Below, one piece after another: positions 6,609 through 14,048 of a DNA stretch of 17,446 bases; the first letter of the stretch is position 1, and every line of letters starts with the position of its first letter. The notes below the pieces were generated by a model, which was not told the DNA's origin, searched no databases, and saw only the letters and a list, made by a program, of their open reading frames with translations. This DNA comes from CAYILC01 sp964364145. GTDB taxonomy: Bacteria; Patescibacteriota; Microgenomatia; UBA1400; UBA12028. Both the position numbers and the translations under genes were made by a program. The stretch spans positions 1-17,446 of the forward strand of contig CAYILC010000011.1 of the NCBI GenBank assembly GCA_964364145.1. The letters run 5' to 3'.

Positions 6609-7589
6609 TTACTTACTCGCCTTCACCGCTTCAATCCCCGGCAGTGTTCCATATGCCACATACTCTAACAGCGCGCCACCACCGGACGAGATAAATGAGA
6701 ATCCTTTTTCCACTTTCATTAATGAAAGTGCCGCTTCTGTGTCACCGCCCCCAACAATACTGTATGCGTGACGAGAAGCAAGCATTTTGGCAATCGCGCG
6801 CGTGCCGGCACGGTAGTGCGGATTCTCAAACTTACCAACCGGACCATTCCATACAATTGTTTGTGCCATTGCAATAAAACGCCCAAATTGCTCGATCGAG
6901 TTTTTGTCAATGTCAAATCCGTCGTTGGTCATCTTGCCAATAATAAGTTTACGACTCTCGTTAGGACGAGCAACAAGCTCTGCGGCCAATTTTCCGCCAA
7001 CACAAATAATATCGACTTTGTTGGTCAATTTTTCGATCAATGGAAGTTTTGTCTCGAGTTTTGTACCACCCAAAATAACCAAAAATGGTCTTTTGGGTTG
7101 ATTCATTGCCGGATCTAAACCGCGCAGCTCAATTTCAAACTGAATACCAAATACAGACGGCAAAACCTTTGGAATGAAGGTAATCGATGTATGCTCTCGA
7201 TGTGAAGAAGCAAACGCATCATTCACAAAAAGATCGTGGCCTTTTGCAAGTTCGCGCGCAAACGGCATCGAGCCCGCTTCCTCGCGTTTATCGAATCGAA
7301 GATTTTCTAAAACACTCAATGTGATTGTTTTGGGGACACTCAACTTTTTTCTGATGATTTTTTCGATAGGCTTGAGTGAAAGTGAAGAAACCTTTTTTCC
7401 TTCCGATCTTCCCATGTGGGCAATCACGGTAATCTGCCTCACACTGTGATCAAGTAAATGTCGAAGTGTCGCCAAGCCATCTTCCAGGCGTGTGAGATCA
7501 AACTTTCCTTTTTCTTTAGAAAGGTCTAGATCTAAACGGACAAGGACAGATTTTCCAACAACGTCGGTGGCTCGAAGTAAATGATCCAT
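6609..7589 (-). CDS. pgk: Phosphoglycerate kinase, compact form
   Basis: Converts 1,3-bisphosphoglycerate and ADP to 3-phosphoglycerate and ATP. Recognised by VLVRLDLDLS (15-24), IAHMGRS, LENLRF, FVNDAFASSHREHTS, LGGTKLETKLP, VWNGPVGKFE, GGGDTEAAL (280-288) and ISSGGGALLE near the end. At 326 residues it is about 70 shorter than typical PGKs (around 390-400). Most of the deficit lies between the GGK segment and VWNGPVGKFE, where the usual stretch with LLPVDVVVAD-like sequence and the GLDIGP loop is cut to a short linker (GFDIDKNS). In the N-terminal substrate loop the usual DFN is DLD (Asp at 22 instead of Asn). The ATG at 7589 is supported by a consensus -10 box 6 nt upstream. Followed by gap. 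Identity is certain. Confidence 0.94.
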   Translation of the reverse strand: MDHLLRATDVVGKSVLVRLDLDLSKEKGKFDLTRLEDGLATLRHLLDHSVRQITVIAHMGRSEGKKVSSLSLKPIEKIIRKKLSVPKTITLSVLENLRFDKREEAGSMPFARELAKGHDLFVNDAFASSHREHTSITFIPKVLPSVFGIQFEIELRGLDPAMNQPKRPFLVILGGTKLETKLPLIEKLTNKVDIICVGGKLAAELVARPNESRKLIIGKMTNDGFDIDKNSIEQFGRFIAMAQTIVWNGPVGKFENPHYRAGTRAIAKMLASRHAYSIVGGGDTEAALSLMKVEKGFSFISSGGGALLEYVAYGTLPGIEAVKASK

Positions 7590-7595
7590 TTGCGC

Positions 7596-7604
7596 ATTAT
7601 ACCA
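7596..7604 (-). promoter_or_regulatory. Consensus extended -10 promoter of pgk
   Basis: TGG-TATAAT is a perfect extended -10, followed by 6 nt (gcgcaa) and the ATG. Leaderless start predicted; no -35 at the right distance and no Shine-Dalgarno. Confidence 0.7.
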
Positions 7605-7623
7605 TTTTTCTCTGGAAAATGGT
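7601..7623. repeat. Inverted repeat at the pgk promoter
   Basis: ACCATTTT (7601-7608) and AAAATGGT (7616-7623) form a perfect 8-bp inverted repeat with a 7-nt spacer. It covers the TGG part of the pgk promoter and could be an operator. A terminator for the upstream femAB-like gene is less likely because no T-tract follows on the minus strand. Confidence 0.45.
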
Positions 7624-7628
7624 GGTCA

Positions 7629-7648
7629 ATTTGTAGAAATTTGTAGAA
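7629..7648. repeat. Two tandem copies of ATTTGTAGAA upstream of pgk
   Basis: A perfect 10-bp unit repeated head to tail, one helical turn apart, about 25-45 nt upstream of the pgk -10 box. It may be a regulator binding site or a chance AT-rich repeat. Confidence 0.4.
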
Positions 7649-7669
7649 AAGACACTCAAAATACCACTT

Positions 7670-8704
7670 CTACCGCTTCAATCGCGCCAAGAACCGCAAA
7701 ATCTTCCACCGCCACTCCTCAAGAATTTTGTAGATCTGGTAAAGAGGTGGATTGACCACCAAGTCGTATGAACCCATGAACTCTGTCAGCACCCCCCCAT
7801 AGCCTTCCTTGAACTTGTGGAAGCCATACCAAAGATCGCTCGGATCCGGATCTGGTCCCAAGGAACCCCACATATCAAACGTTTTGCATCCTTGTGACTT
7901 TCCGAACTGAATCACCCGCCACATCATCAAATTGCTGGCCATAAGATCGCGAAACTCGGTAGAACTGGCTCCATACGGATAATACAGCGTGTTCTGATGA
8001 ACAAACACAATCCAGGCCACCAAGGTTTTCCCCTGATACGTTGCGCGAAAGATGTGCATCATCCCTGTCGGTTTGAGCATTTGCCACATCGCGCGGAAAT
8101 ACTCGGCGTCATGAGCATAGAATCCCTGACGGCTCGTGGTTTGGTGCAAAATCTTGAGATATTCTTCCAATGCCTCGTCCGAATCGTCTTGAACGACCTC
8201 CACGCCCTTACGTTCGGCCAAACGAATGTTATACCGCGTCTTTGGCCTCATGTTTTCCAACAATTTTTCTTCTGAAGGACGTATATCTAAGACAAAGGTG
8301 TACTTGGTGAACAATGGGCGACCAATAACTGCACCGTGATCAAACATAAACTGCTGAACGCTTGCGTGAGCGTTTGGCGTGCCAACCGACGATGCAACAT
8401 TTGGCTCCAACTTGATAAACAAGGCATTCTTCCTTTTGCCGAGATCTTTTAAGGCACGTAACTGATCATCATCCGGCATCTGACCCTTCGGGAAATATCC
8501 AATGGTATATGGAAGATGCGGAATGGGGTGAAAGGTTACCTGTAGACCACCAACGAGTTTAGAAGCATCAAACAACCCAAATCGTTCTACATCCACGCCG
8601 GTCTTGCGCCGAAACTCTCCCCACTCCCAAGTTTGAAGCGGATGTTTAACCACTGCGTTATACGCGTCGTGTTCTTTTTGGTCTAAAGGGCGAATGATGA
8701 GCAT
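7670..8704 (-). CDS. FemAB-family aminoacyltransferase (peptidoglycan bridge formation)
   Basis: 344 residues, in the size range of FemX/FemAB proteins. It begins MLIIRPLDQKEHDAYNAV and has LQTWEWGEFRRKTG near the N terminus (the Q-x-x-x-W-x-x-x-K/R-type start of the family). MRPKTRYNIRLAERKGVEV follows in the middle. The C-terminal half carries DMWGSLGPDPDPSDLWYGFH and FKEGYGGVLTEFMGSYDL, a strong FemAB/GNAT-fold signature. Family members move an amino acid from aminoacyl-tRNA to the peptide stem of lipid II or peptidoglycan at the cytoplasmic membrane face; the amino acid used here cannot be read from the sequence. It lies 33 nt downstream of the UvrD-like gene in the same direction but has its own extended -10 box 6 nt before the ATG. 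Confidence 0.88.
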   Translation of the reverse strand: MLIIRPLDQKEHDAYNAVVKHPLQTWEWGEFRRKTGVDVERFGLFDASKLVGGLQVTFHPIPHLPYTIGYFPKGQMPDDDQLRALKDLGKRKNALFIKLEPNVASSVGTPNAHASVQQFMFDHGAVIGRPLFTKYTFVLDIRPSEEKLLENMRPKTRYNIRLAERKGVEVVQDDSDEALEEYLKILHQTTSRQGFYAHDAEYFRAMWQMLKPTGMMHIFRATYQGKTLVAWIVFVHQNTLYYPYGASSTEFRDLMASNLMMWRVIQFGKSQGCKTFDMWGSLGPDPDPSDLWYGFHKFKEGYGGVLTEFMGSYDLVVNPPLYQIYKILEEWRWKILRFLARLKR

Positions 8705-8710
8705 GAAGTG

Positions 8711-8719
8711 ATGATAGCA
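8711..8719 (-). promoter_or_regulatory. Extended -10 promoter of the femAB-like gene
   Basis: TGC-TATCAT followed by 6 nt (cacttc) and ATG. The 9-mer is identical to the one in front of tpi. No Shine-Dalgarno; leaderless start predicted. Confidence 0.6.
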
Positions 8720-8737
8720 TTTGAAAGAAGGTAAGGG

Positions 8738-10654
8738 CTAGCCCAATAACTGATCCGCGTCAATCTCACCACTCAAAAATTGGTCGAACTGTTCTTCATC
8801 AAATCGATGATGCGTTTTATGGCTGGTGTGTTCCTCCGGCATTGCATGTGATCCGCGCTTTTCTAAAATTTCATCCGGAATCTCTGCAATAAATCTACTC
8901 ACAATCGAACCAGTAACGTTTCCATATAATAGTCGGCGACGTGTGTAGGTAAGATACAACTTCTCTTTTGCCCGAGTAATGCCAACGTAACACAGCCGGC
9001 GCTCTTCCTCCAACTGATGCTTGTCCAACAACGACCTGCTGTGCGGAAACAGCCCTTCTTCCATTCCAATCATAAACACCACACCAAATTCTAACCCCTT
9101 TGCCGCATGCATACTCATAAGCGTAATTGCCGGCTGACTGGGTTTGGCGGTAGATGTATCGGCTAAGGTGTCGTTTTCTACCAAGGCGACGTTTTCTAAT
9201 AACTCATCGAGTGTACTAAACTCGCTTGCCACCGACCGCAATTCTTGAATGTTTTCTAATCGCGCAATATCTTCTTCGTTTTTTGGATCGTACAGTTCTT
9301 TATACTTTGTGACTTCTATGACAACATCTAAAATATCCAACGGAACTTGCGGTGCGCTTTTTTCTTTTGCGATGGTGTCCAGCCACATCAAATAGGCATC
9401 CAGTTTTCTTTTTCCTAATTTTTCTATACGACCGCGCGCAACTTCGTCGTTTTGATTTGCAAACAATCGGATATAGGCAAGTACATCTTTGATTTCCTTG
9501 CGCGCATAAAAGCGAACGCCACCGACTAAACGATATGGAATTCCGGCACGGATTGAAGAATCCTCGAGCGCACGACTTTGTGCGTTGGTTCTGTAGAGAA
9601 CCGCGATGTCTGTGAGATCATAGTGGCGCATCGCCTCCTGAATTTGCAGAATGACAAACGCCGTTTCTTCGCGATCACTTTCGGCCTCAAATAGCGTTAT
9701 TTTCTGCGTTGGCGGTTTATCTGTCCATAGTGCCAGCACGGGATGCGAGGTGTTGTTTGAAATAACTGCGGTTGCAGCGTCCAAGATATTTTGTGTGGAA
9801 CGATAGTTTCGCTCCAACTTATATTCCACGATATGCGGAAAGTCGTGCTTCAATAACAGCATGTTGCGGTAATCCGCGCCACGAAAAGCGTAGATCGCCT
9901 GACTAAAGTCTCCCACAACAAACAGATTATTCTCCGGCGCTGCCAACATTTTAGTTAACAGATACTGCGCCTTGTTCACGTCCTGGTACTCGTCTACCAA
10001 TACATGATCAAATCGGTTTTGGTATTTTTTTAGGACATCAGGATGTTTTTGAAAGAGCTCAACTGTTTTATTCAACAGGTTGTCAAAGTCCACCGCGTGA
10101 TTTTCTTTCAATTTTTTCTCATATCGCTCATACACTTTTGCCGTTAACTCCTGATACTTTCCTCGTGCAAATCCCCGATAATCGGTTGGAGACAACATCT
10201 CGTTTTTTGCGTCCGAGATCATCCCATGAATTAACCGCGGACTGGTCTCTTTTGCCGAAACACCAAGATCTTTAAAGATTTTTTTGACAAGATCGATCTG
10301 ATCCTCATCGTCATAGATAGCAAAACTCACAGGAATGCCAATGTGGTGGCCGTCAACGCGCAGAATCTTTGCGCACAACTTATGAAACGTTCCGGAGAAC
10401 TGCAACTTTTTGCCAGTGGTTAGACGAACACGCTCGGTCATCTCTCCCGCGGCTTTGTTTGTAAAGGTAACTAATAAAATCGCACTCGGATCGATCTGTT
10501 TCTCTGCCATGAGGTACGCCACCCGCGTAGTGAGAACGCGTGTTTTGCCAGACCCCGCGCCAGCCAAAACCATGGCTGGTCCATCGCCATGGAGGGCAGC
10601 GAGTTTTTGCTGTTCATTCAGAGAAGAAAGGAGATCCGAAACCATGCGCTTCAT
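8738..10654 (-). CDS. UvrD/PcrA-type superfamily 1A DNA helicase
   Basis: 638 residues, an ATP-driven 3'-5' DNA helicase of the UvrD/PcrA/Rep group used in repair and clearing of protein-DNA roadblocks. All SF1A motifs are visible in order: Q motif region LNEQQKLAAL; Walker A AGAGSGKT (about 32-39); motif Ia LVTFTNKAAGEM; GTFHKLC; motif II VDEYQDVNKAQ; motif III VVGDFSQAIYAFRGAD; motif IV LERNYRST; motif V SMHAAKGLEF; motif VI YVGITRAKEKLYL. Motif III differs from the usual GDDDQSIYxFRGA. The C-terminal tail is short and acidic (DEEQFDQFLSGEIDADQLLG) and lacks the longer PcrA tail. Start uncertain: a TATGAT box ends 3 nt before the ATG at 10654, so the ATG at 10645 (giving 635 residues) may be the real start. 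Confidence 0.93.
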   Translation of the reverse strand: MKRMVSDLLSSLNEQQKLAALHGDGPAMVLAGAGSGKTRVLTTRVAYLMAEKQIDPSAILLVTFTNKAAGEMTERVRLTTGKKLQFSGTFHKLCAKILRVDGHHIGIPVSFAIYDDEDQIDLVKKIFKDLGVSAKETSPRLIHGMISDAKNEMLSPTDYRGFARGKYQELTAKVYERYEKKLKENHAVDFDNLLNKTVELFQKHPDVLKKYQNRFDHVLVDEYQDVNKAQYLLTKMLAAPENNLFVVGDFSQAIYAFRGADYRNMLLLKHDFPHIVEYKLERNYRSTQNILDAATAVISNNTSHPVLALWTDKPPTQKITLFEAESDREETAFVILQIQEAMRHYDLTDIAVLYRTNAQSRALEDSSIRAGIPYRLVGGVRFYARKEIKDVLAYIRLFANQNDEVARGRIEKLGKRKLDAYLMWLDTIAKEKSAPQVPLDILDVVIEVTKYKELYDPKNEEDIARLENIQELRSVASEFSTLDELLENVALVENDTLADTSTAKPSQPAITLMSMHAAKGLEFGVVFMIGMEEGLFPHSRSLLDKHQLEEERRLCYVGITRAKEKLYLTYTRRRLLYGNVTGSIVSRFIAEIPDEILEKRGSHAMPEEHTSHKTHHRFDEEQFDQFLSGEIDADQLLG

Positions 10655-10662
10655 GCTATCAT
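10654..10662 (+). promoter_or_regulatory. Extended -10 promoter of tpi
   Basis: TGC-TATCAT followed by 6 nt (actttt) and the ATG at 10669. Same 9-mer as in front of the femAB-like gene. It overlaps the opposite-strand -10 of the helicase gene and the helicase start codon. Confidence 0.6.
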
Positions 10663-10663
10663 A
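10658..10663 (-). promoter_or_regulatory. -10 box of the UvrD-like helicase gene
   Basis: TATGAT on the minus strand overlaps the tpi -10 on the plus strand: the 7-mer TATCATA at 10657-10663 reads TATGATA on the other strand. Its spacing suggests transcription starts near 10651, just past the annotated helicase ATG, favouring the ATG at 10645. Confidence 0.45.
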
Positions 10664-10668
10664 CTTTT

Positions 10669-11409
10669 ATGCAAATGAACGCGCAAAAGTTGAGCTCAAA
10701 GGTGGGTTCTAAGTCGGAATCAAAAAAGCTGGTGTTGGCAAACTGGAAATCGCATAAAACATTGGACGAGGCAATGCACTGGCTGGCTAAGGTTGGACCA
10801 AAAGCTAGTGTTTCGCCATATAGCGTTGTGTTATGTCCGCCGTTTCCGTTCCTTGCTCCGTTATATACAGAGATTCAAGCAAAAAAATATGCGATAAAGT
10901 TGGGCGTTCAGGATTTGAGTCCGTTTCCCGCAGGTTCATATACCGGAGCTGTTAGTGAGCGAACTTTAGAAGGTTTGGGAGTGGTATATGCTTTGCTTGG
11001 CCATAGCGAGAGACGTCGATATTTCCATGAAACATATCAAGAAGTTGCGAACAAGGTTGATTTGGCGATTGAGGCAAAGATCCAGCCAATTGTGTGTTTG
11101 AGAAAAGAAGATATTTCACCGCAGTATAGCGCGTTGTCTGATGATTCGGCGAAAAAGGTTATAGTGCTGTATGAAACTATTGGGCATATTGGGACTGGTG
11201 AAGTTGAAAGCATTGAAAGCGTGCTAAACTCTGTGCAAAAGATTCGTTCAATATTTGGCTATGCTGTACCAATAATTTATGGCGGAAGTGTGAGTGATGA
11301 AACTCGATTACTCTTTTTGGAACATAAAGAACTGCAAGGAATTGTTGCGGCAACAAACAGTTTAGACGCAGATGAGTTTATGAAGATGATTAGGCAAACA
11401 AACGGATAG
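10669..11409 (+). CDS. tpi: Triosephosphate isomerase, divergent
   Basis: 246 residues from the ATG at 10669; interconverts dihydroxyacetone phosphate and glyceraldehyde-3-phosphate. Catalytic residues are kept: N25 and K27 in ANWKS, H112 in LLGHSERR, and E169 in LYETIGHIGTG. The phosphate loop YGGSV is at 204-208. Several usually conserved positions differ. The TGE-[IV]-S Glu is Ala (TGAVS, A94). The EP-x-[WF]-A-I-G-T-G loop 6 reads ETIGHIGTG. The last phosphate-binding segment VGGASL reads VAATNSL (226-232). An extension of about 17 polar residues precedes the first strand. The start is fixed by the -10 box 6 nt upstream; the frame is open further upstream but only inside the divergent helicase gene. 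Followed 9 nt later by the shikimate-dehydrogenase-like gene. Family firm; catalytic efficiency uncertain. Confidence 0.9.
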   Translation: MQMNAQKLSSKVGSKSESKKLVLANWKSHKTLDEAMHWLAKVGPKASVSPYSVVLCPPFPFLAPLYTEIQAKKYAIKLGVQDLSPFPAGSYTGAVSERTLEGLGVVYALLGHSERRRYFHETYQEVANKVDLAIEAKIQPIVCLRKEDISPQYSALSDDSAKKVIVLYETIGHIGTGEVESIESVLNSVQKIRSIFGYAVPIIYGGSVSDETRLLFLEHKELQGIVAATNSLDADEFMKMIRQTNG

Positions 11410-11412
11410 AAT
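11407..11412 (+). promoter_or_regulatory. -10 box of the shikimate-dehydrogenase-like gene, embedded in the tpi stop
   Basis: TAGAAT begins with the TAG stop of tpi and ends 6 nt before the ATG at 11419. No Shine-Dalgarno precedes this ATG, so a leaderless internal start is possible. A stop-plus-chance explanation remains open. Confidence 0.4.
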
Positions 11413-11418
11413 CACATT

Positions 11419-12252
11419 ATGAAAATTGACGAACATACCAAAGTTATTGGAAGATTTCATACTCAAGCAAGTCCTCGTGGTCTCAATATATACAATCCTT
11501 TCTTTCAAGCCACTGGGATGAATGCTGTTTACCTTTTGTTTTACAATCAGGATCCAAAAATCTTGATCGATGGCATGCGAAATCTTCATCTTGCTGGAGC
11601 GATTACTGCTGGATTTGAGTCAGATTCCCGACTTCCTACATTACTCGATGAAATTGATGAAACGGCAACATATGTTGGAAAGATTGGATTTATTACAAAT
11701 AACAATGGACGACTAAAAGGCTACAATCAATCTGGTGAAGGGTTGTTAAGAAGTATTGAAAAATCTCAATCTCTAGCTGGAAAAAAGATGGCTATTGTTG
11801 GTGCAGGGAACGTGGTGAAATCATTGTTATTCACACTTTCAAAGAGAAAAGTAAAACTCCCGATAGTAACAATATACAATCGGACACCAGAGAATGCTGA
11901 GAAGTTGGTAAAAGATTTTTCATTTGTTAAAAGATTTTCTTCTTTGGACCAGATTGCTCATGCAACTGGAGACATCCTTGTAAATATTTCGCATATTGGT
12001 GGAAAAGAAGCTGATACTCTTTTTTCCGAAGCAATAGTGGGAAGATTTCAAACAGTTGCTGATGTTACCTTTGAAAAAGAAGACACAAATCTTATATCTT
12101 TAGCAAAAAAGCTCGGCAAAAAATATTCAACAGGTTGGGATATGTTTGCCTATCAAGGGCAAGTTATACTAGAAACGCTTCTTGATGTAAAAGTCGATTT
12201 CAACGTTTTGAAAAAATACGTGGCTCAAGGTCTTTCTAAGACAGTTAAGTAA
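11419..12252 (+). CDS. Shikimate dehydrogenase-like Rossmann protein lacking the catalytic Lys/Asp pair
   Basis: 277 residues with the two-domain layout and length of AroE. The N-terminal substrate domain has ASPRGLNIYNPFFQATGMNA (17-36), comparable to SLSP-x-x-HN-x-x-F-x-x-x-G-x-N. The NADP domain has AIVGAGNVVKSL (from about 125) and IYNRTPENAEKL (NRT, typical of NADP use). The C-terminal GWDMFAYQGQ keeps the conserved Gln region. However, the catalytic Lys in NVTxPHK is E67 (AITAGFE) and the partner Asp in GxNTDxxG is S105 (GYNQSGEG). Shikimate oxidation by the normal mechanism is therefore unlikely. No other shikimate-pathway gene is in the window. The DNA looks more AT-rich than its neighbours. 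It is probably a divergent oxidoreductase or binding protein paired with tpi; function unknown. Confidence 0.75.
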   Translation: MKIDEHTKVIGRFHTQASPRGLNIYNPFFQATGMNAVYLLFYNQDPKILIDGMRNLHLAGAITAGFESDSRLPTLLDEIDETATYVGKIGFITNNNGRLKGYNQSGEGLLRSIEKSQSLAGKKMAIVGAGNVVKSLLFTLSKRKVKLPIVTIYNRTPENAEKLVKDFSFVKRFSSLDQIAHATGDILVNISHIGGKEADTLFSEAIVGRFQTVADVTFEKEDTNLISLAKKLGKKYSTGWDMFAYQGQVILETLLDVKVDFNVLKKYVAQGLSKTVK

Positions 12253-12269
12253 TAATCGTATCTCCACCA

Positions 12270-14048
12270 TTACTTCACCGCATAAATAGTATAATTTTCG
12301 CTTCGATAAAACACTGGATAGCGCTGTTTATAATATGTCTCATTTCCATGAATATCCCCCAACACTTTATGATCAAACGCCACATATGCTATGTCATATT
12401 TCTTCAATAGTTGTTTTGTTCCGGCATCTCCGCGAAACATCATGATCTCGTCTTTTTCAATTGGTCCGTAGCTCATTCCATACGTCCATAGCCATCCCCG
12501 AAAACCCATCAGAATCTTTCTGCCGGTAAGATTCGGAATGACATTGTTGTGCACATCTGAGGTAAGAAAAACATCGTTTGGATGAGTATTCTCACGAATA
12601 TACCTTGCTATTGCCAAGTCATCATACGTATACATACCCCAACTGTGTTTTCGCTTGTCCACCGCATAGAATGCGTCCAAACCTCCGGAAAATATCATTA
12701 TGAAAAAAAGTAAAGCTGTTAGCACTCGAATACTCCAATGCTTTTTTTCAAACAACCATCGAAGCGTATACGCCGCCGAACCAGAAATTCCCAGCGAACC
12801 CCACACAAGAAATTTGGTATTGTCCCAAATATATGGTTGAAAAAGAAAGAGATTCAGCAAAACAAACAACACAAAAAATGGCGCAATGATGAGCTTCTTC
12901 TTTTTCGGCATAAGAAACCATCCAACAATCCCAAGTGGTAGAGTGAATCCCCAGTTTAAGAACCACCACCAAATCCAGTTCATTTCAGAGTGTTCGCCAT
13001 TTTGATTCACAAACCAACCCGGAAACCATTTAATAAAACTTCCTGAAGTTGTTGCAACAATTGTTATGCGATAAAACGTGAGAAGAATTGGAGTCGCAAT
13101 GATCAAAGCAGTAGCACCAAACGCAACCCAACAGAACAACGGATGAAAAAATGATTCTTTTTTATGTTTTGTGTGAATGAATGGTGTGAAAAACCAACAC
13201 GCTAGAATAATTCCCAATGCTAAAAACGAGTGCGTATGGAGCATTGGAAGTGCTCCAAATATAAGTCCAGCAATTATAAATCGTTTGACCGACCAATCTT
13301 TATGCCTTTTCTGAATTTCTTTATAGATGAGAATTGCCACACACAAGGCAATAGGAAACCCAAACACGAACGAACGTTGTGGGATTATCATGCTCGTAAT
13401 CACGCTTATCCACTCAATGCCTTTTTCACCAAAATGTGTAAACTCTTGCCGCGAACCAAAGATCGCTGCCAAACTTAGATTGTTTTTTATCTCAATCAGA
13501 TACCACCAAAAGCCCAAACCACCATTGAGTAAAAATATGCTTGTGGCTAACATTGCGATACCGCAAGACCGAAACACAACTCGATAAAACAGAGTAAGAA
13601 TAAAAACGAATACGATGGAGTAGATGTAACTGGGAACAACAAATGCCGAGAAAAACTCCATGCCTCCTCGAACTAATAAACCGCTGATCCAGTTCACAAT
13701 AAATGGATAGGAGTACGGAGCTCCAACCAACAATGGGTGATTGGTGATCCATAACGAACGAAATGCAAACTCGCTTCCTTGAGTGAAATGCATTGCCCAA
13801 TCACCCCAAACTCCAATCCAACCAATTCTCACCCCATTACCATCTAACACAATCATGTCTCGCCACAGAAAATAAAAGTAGACTGTCCAAGCCGAGAGAA
13901 AGGTAGCAAAGAGAAGTTTTTTTATTCGCTCTGTGGAAAACCACGTTTTTATTTTTGTTGTACCTTTACATACAGCTGATGATATAACTGATGAATGTTT
14001 GTGCTGTTCAGACTTGATCATACGTGTATCATTAAATAATGAACTCAT
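12270..14048 (-). CDS. Large polytopic membrane protein, GT-C glycosyltransferase-like
   Basis: 592 residues. About 45 hydrophilic residues are followed by roughly eleven to twelve membrane helices. The first extracytoplasmic loop contains GVWGDWAMHFTQGSEFAF and ITNHPLLVGAPYSYPFIVN, with an acidic residue after the first helix as in GT-C enzymes. Further on are IIPQRSFVFGFPIAL and LPMLHTHSF, then a soluble C-terminal domain of about 120 residues (DDLAIARYIRENTHPNDVFL, GRKILMGFRGWLW). This architecture matches GT-C glycosyltransferases and related uncharacterised polyprenol-sugar enzymes, but I cannot assign a family or substrate. It ends 17 nt from the convergent shikimate-dehydrogenase-like gene. 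Its start region is one arm of the palindrome shared with the divergent PMT gene. Confidence 0.7.
   Translation of the reverse strand: MSSLFNDTRMIKSEQHKHSSVISSAVCKGTTKIKTWFSTERIKKLLFATFLSAWTVYFYFLWRDMIVLDGNGVRIGWIGVWGDWAMHFTQGSEFAFRSLWITNHPLLVGAPYSYPFIVNWISGLLVRGGMEFFSAFVVPSYIYSIVFVFILTLFYRVVFRSCGIAMLATSIFLLNGGLGFWWYLIEIKNNLSLAAIFGSRQEFTHFGEKGIEWISVITSMIIPQRSFVFGFPIALCVAILIYKEIQKRHKDWSVKRFIIAGLIFGALPMLHTHSFLALGIILACWFFTPFIHTKHKKESFFHPLFCWVAFGATALIIATPILLTFYRITIVATTSGSFIKWFPGWFVNQNGEHSEMNWIWWWFLNWGFTLPLGIVGWFLMPKKKKLIIAPFFVLFVLLNLFLFQPYIWDNTKFLVWGSLGISGSAAYTLRWLFEKKHWSIRVLTALLFFIMIFSGGLDAFYAVDKRKHSWGMYTYDDLAIARYIRENTHPNDVFLTSDVHNNVIPNLTGRKILMGFRGWLWTYGMSYGPIEKDEIMMFRGDAGTKQLLKKYDIAYVAFDHKVLGDIHGNETYYKQRYPVFYRSENYTIYAVK

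Noticed and set aside
7601..7623. Inverted repeat as terminator of the femAB-like gene
   Set aside because: No T-tract follows on the minus strand and the repeat overlaps the pgk promoter, so an operator is the better guess.
10540..10668. Upstream extension of the tpi frame by 43 codons
   Set aside because: It lies inside the divergent helicase gene, and the promoter points to the ATG at 10669.
11407..12252. Shikimate-dehydrogenase-like gene as a pseudogene
   Set aside because: The frame is intact over the full family length with a preserved cofactor domain; only catalytic residues differ, so changed function is preferred to decay.
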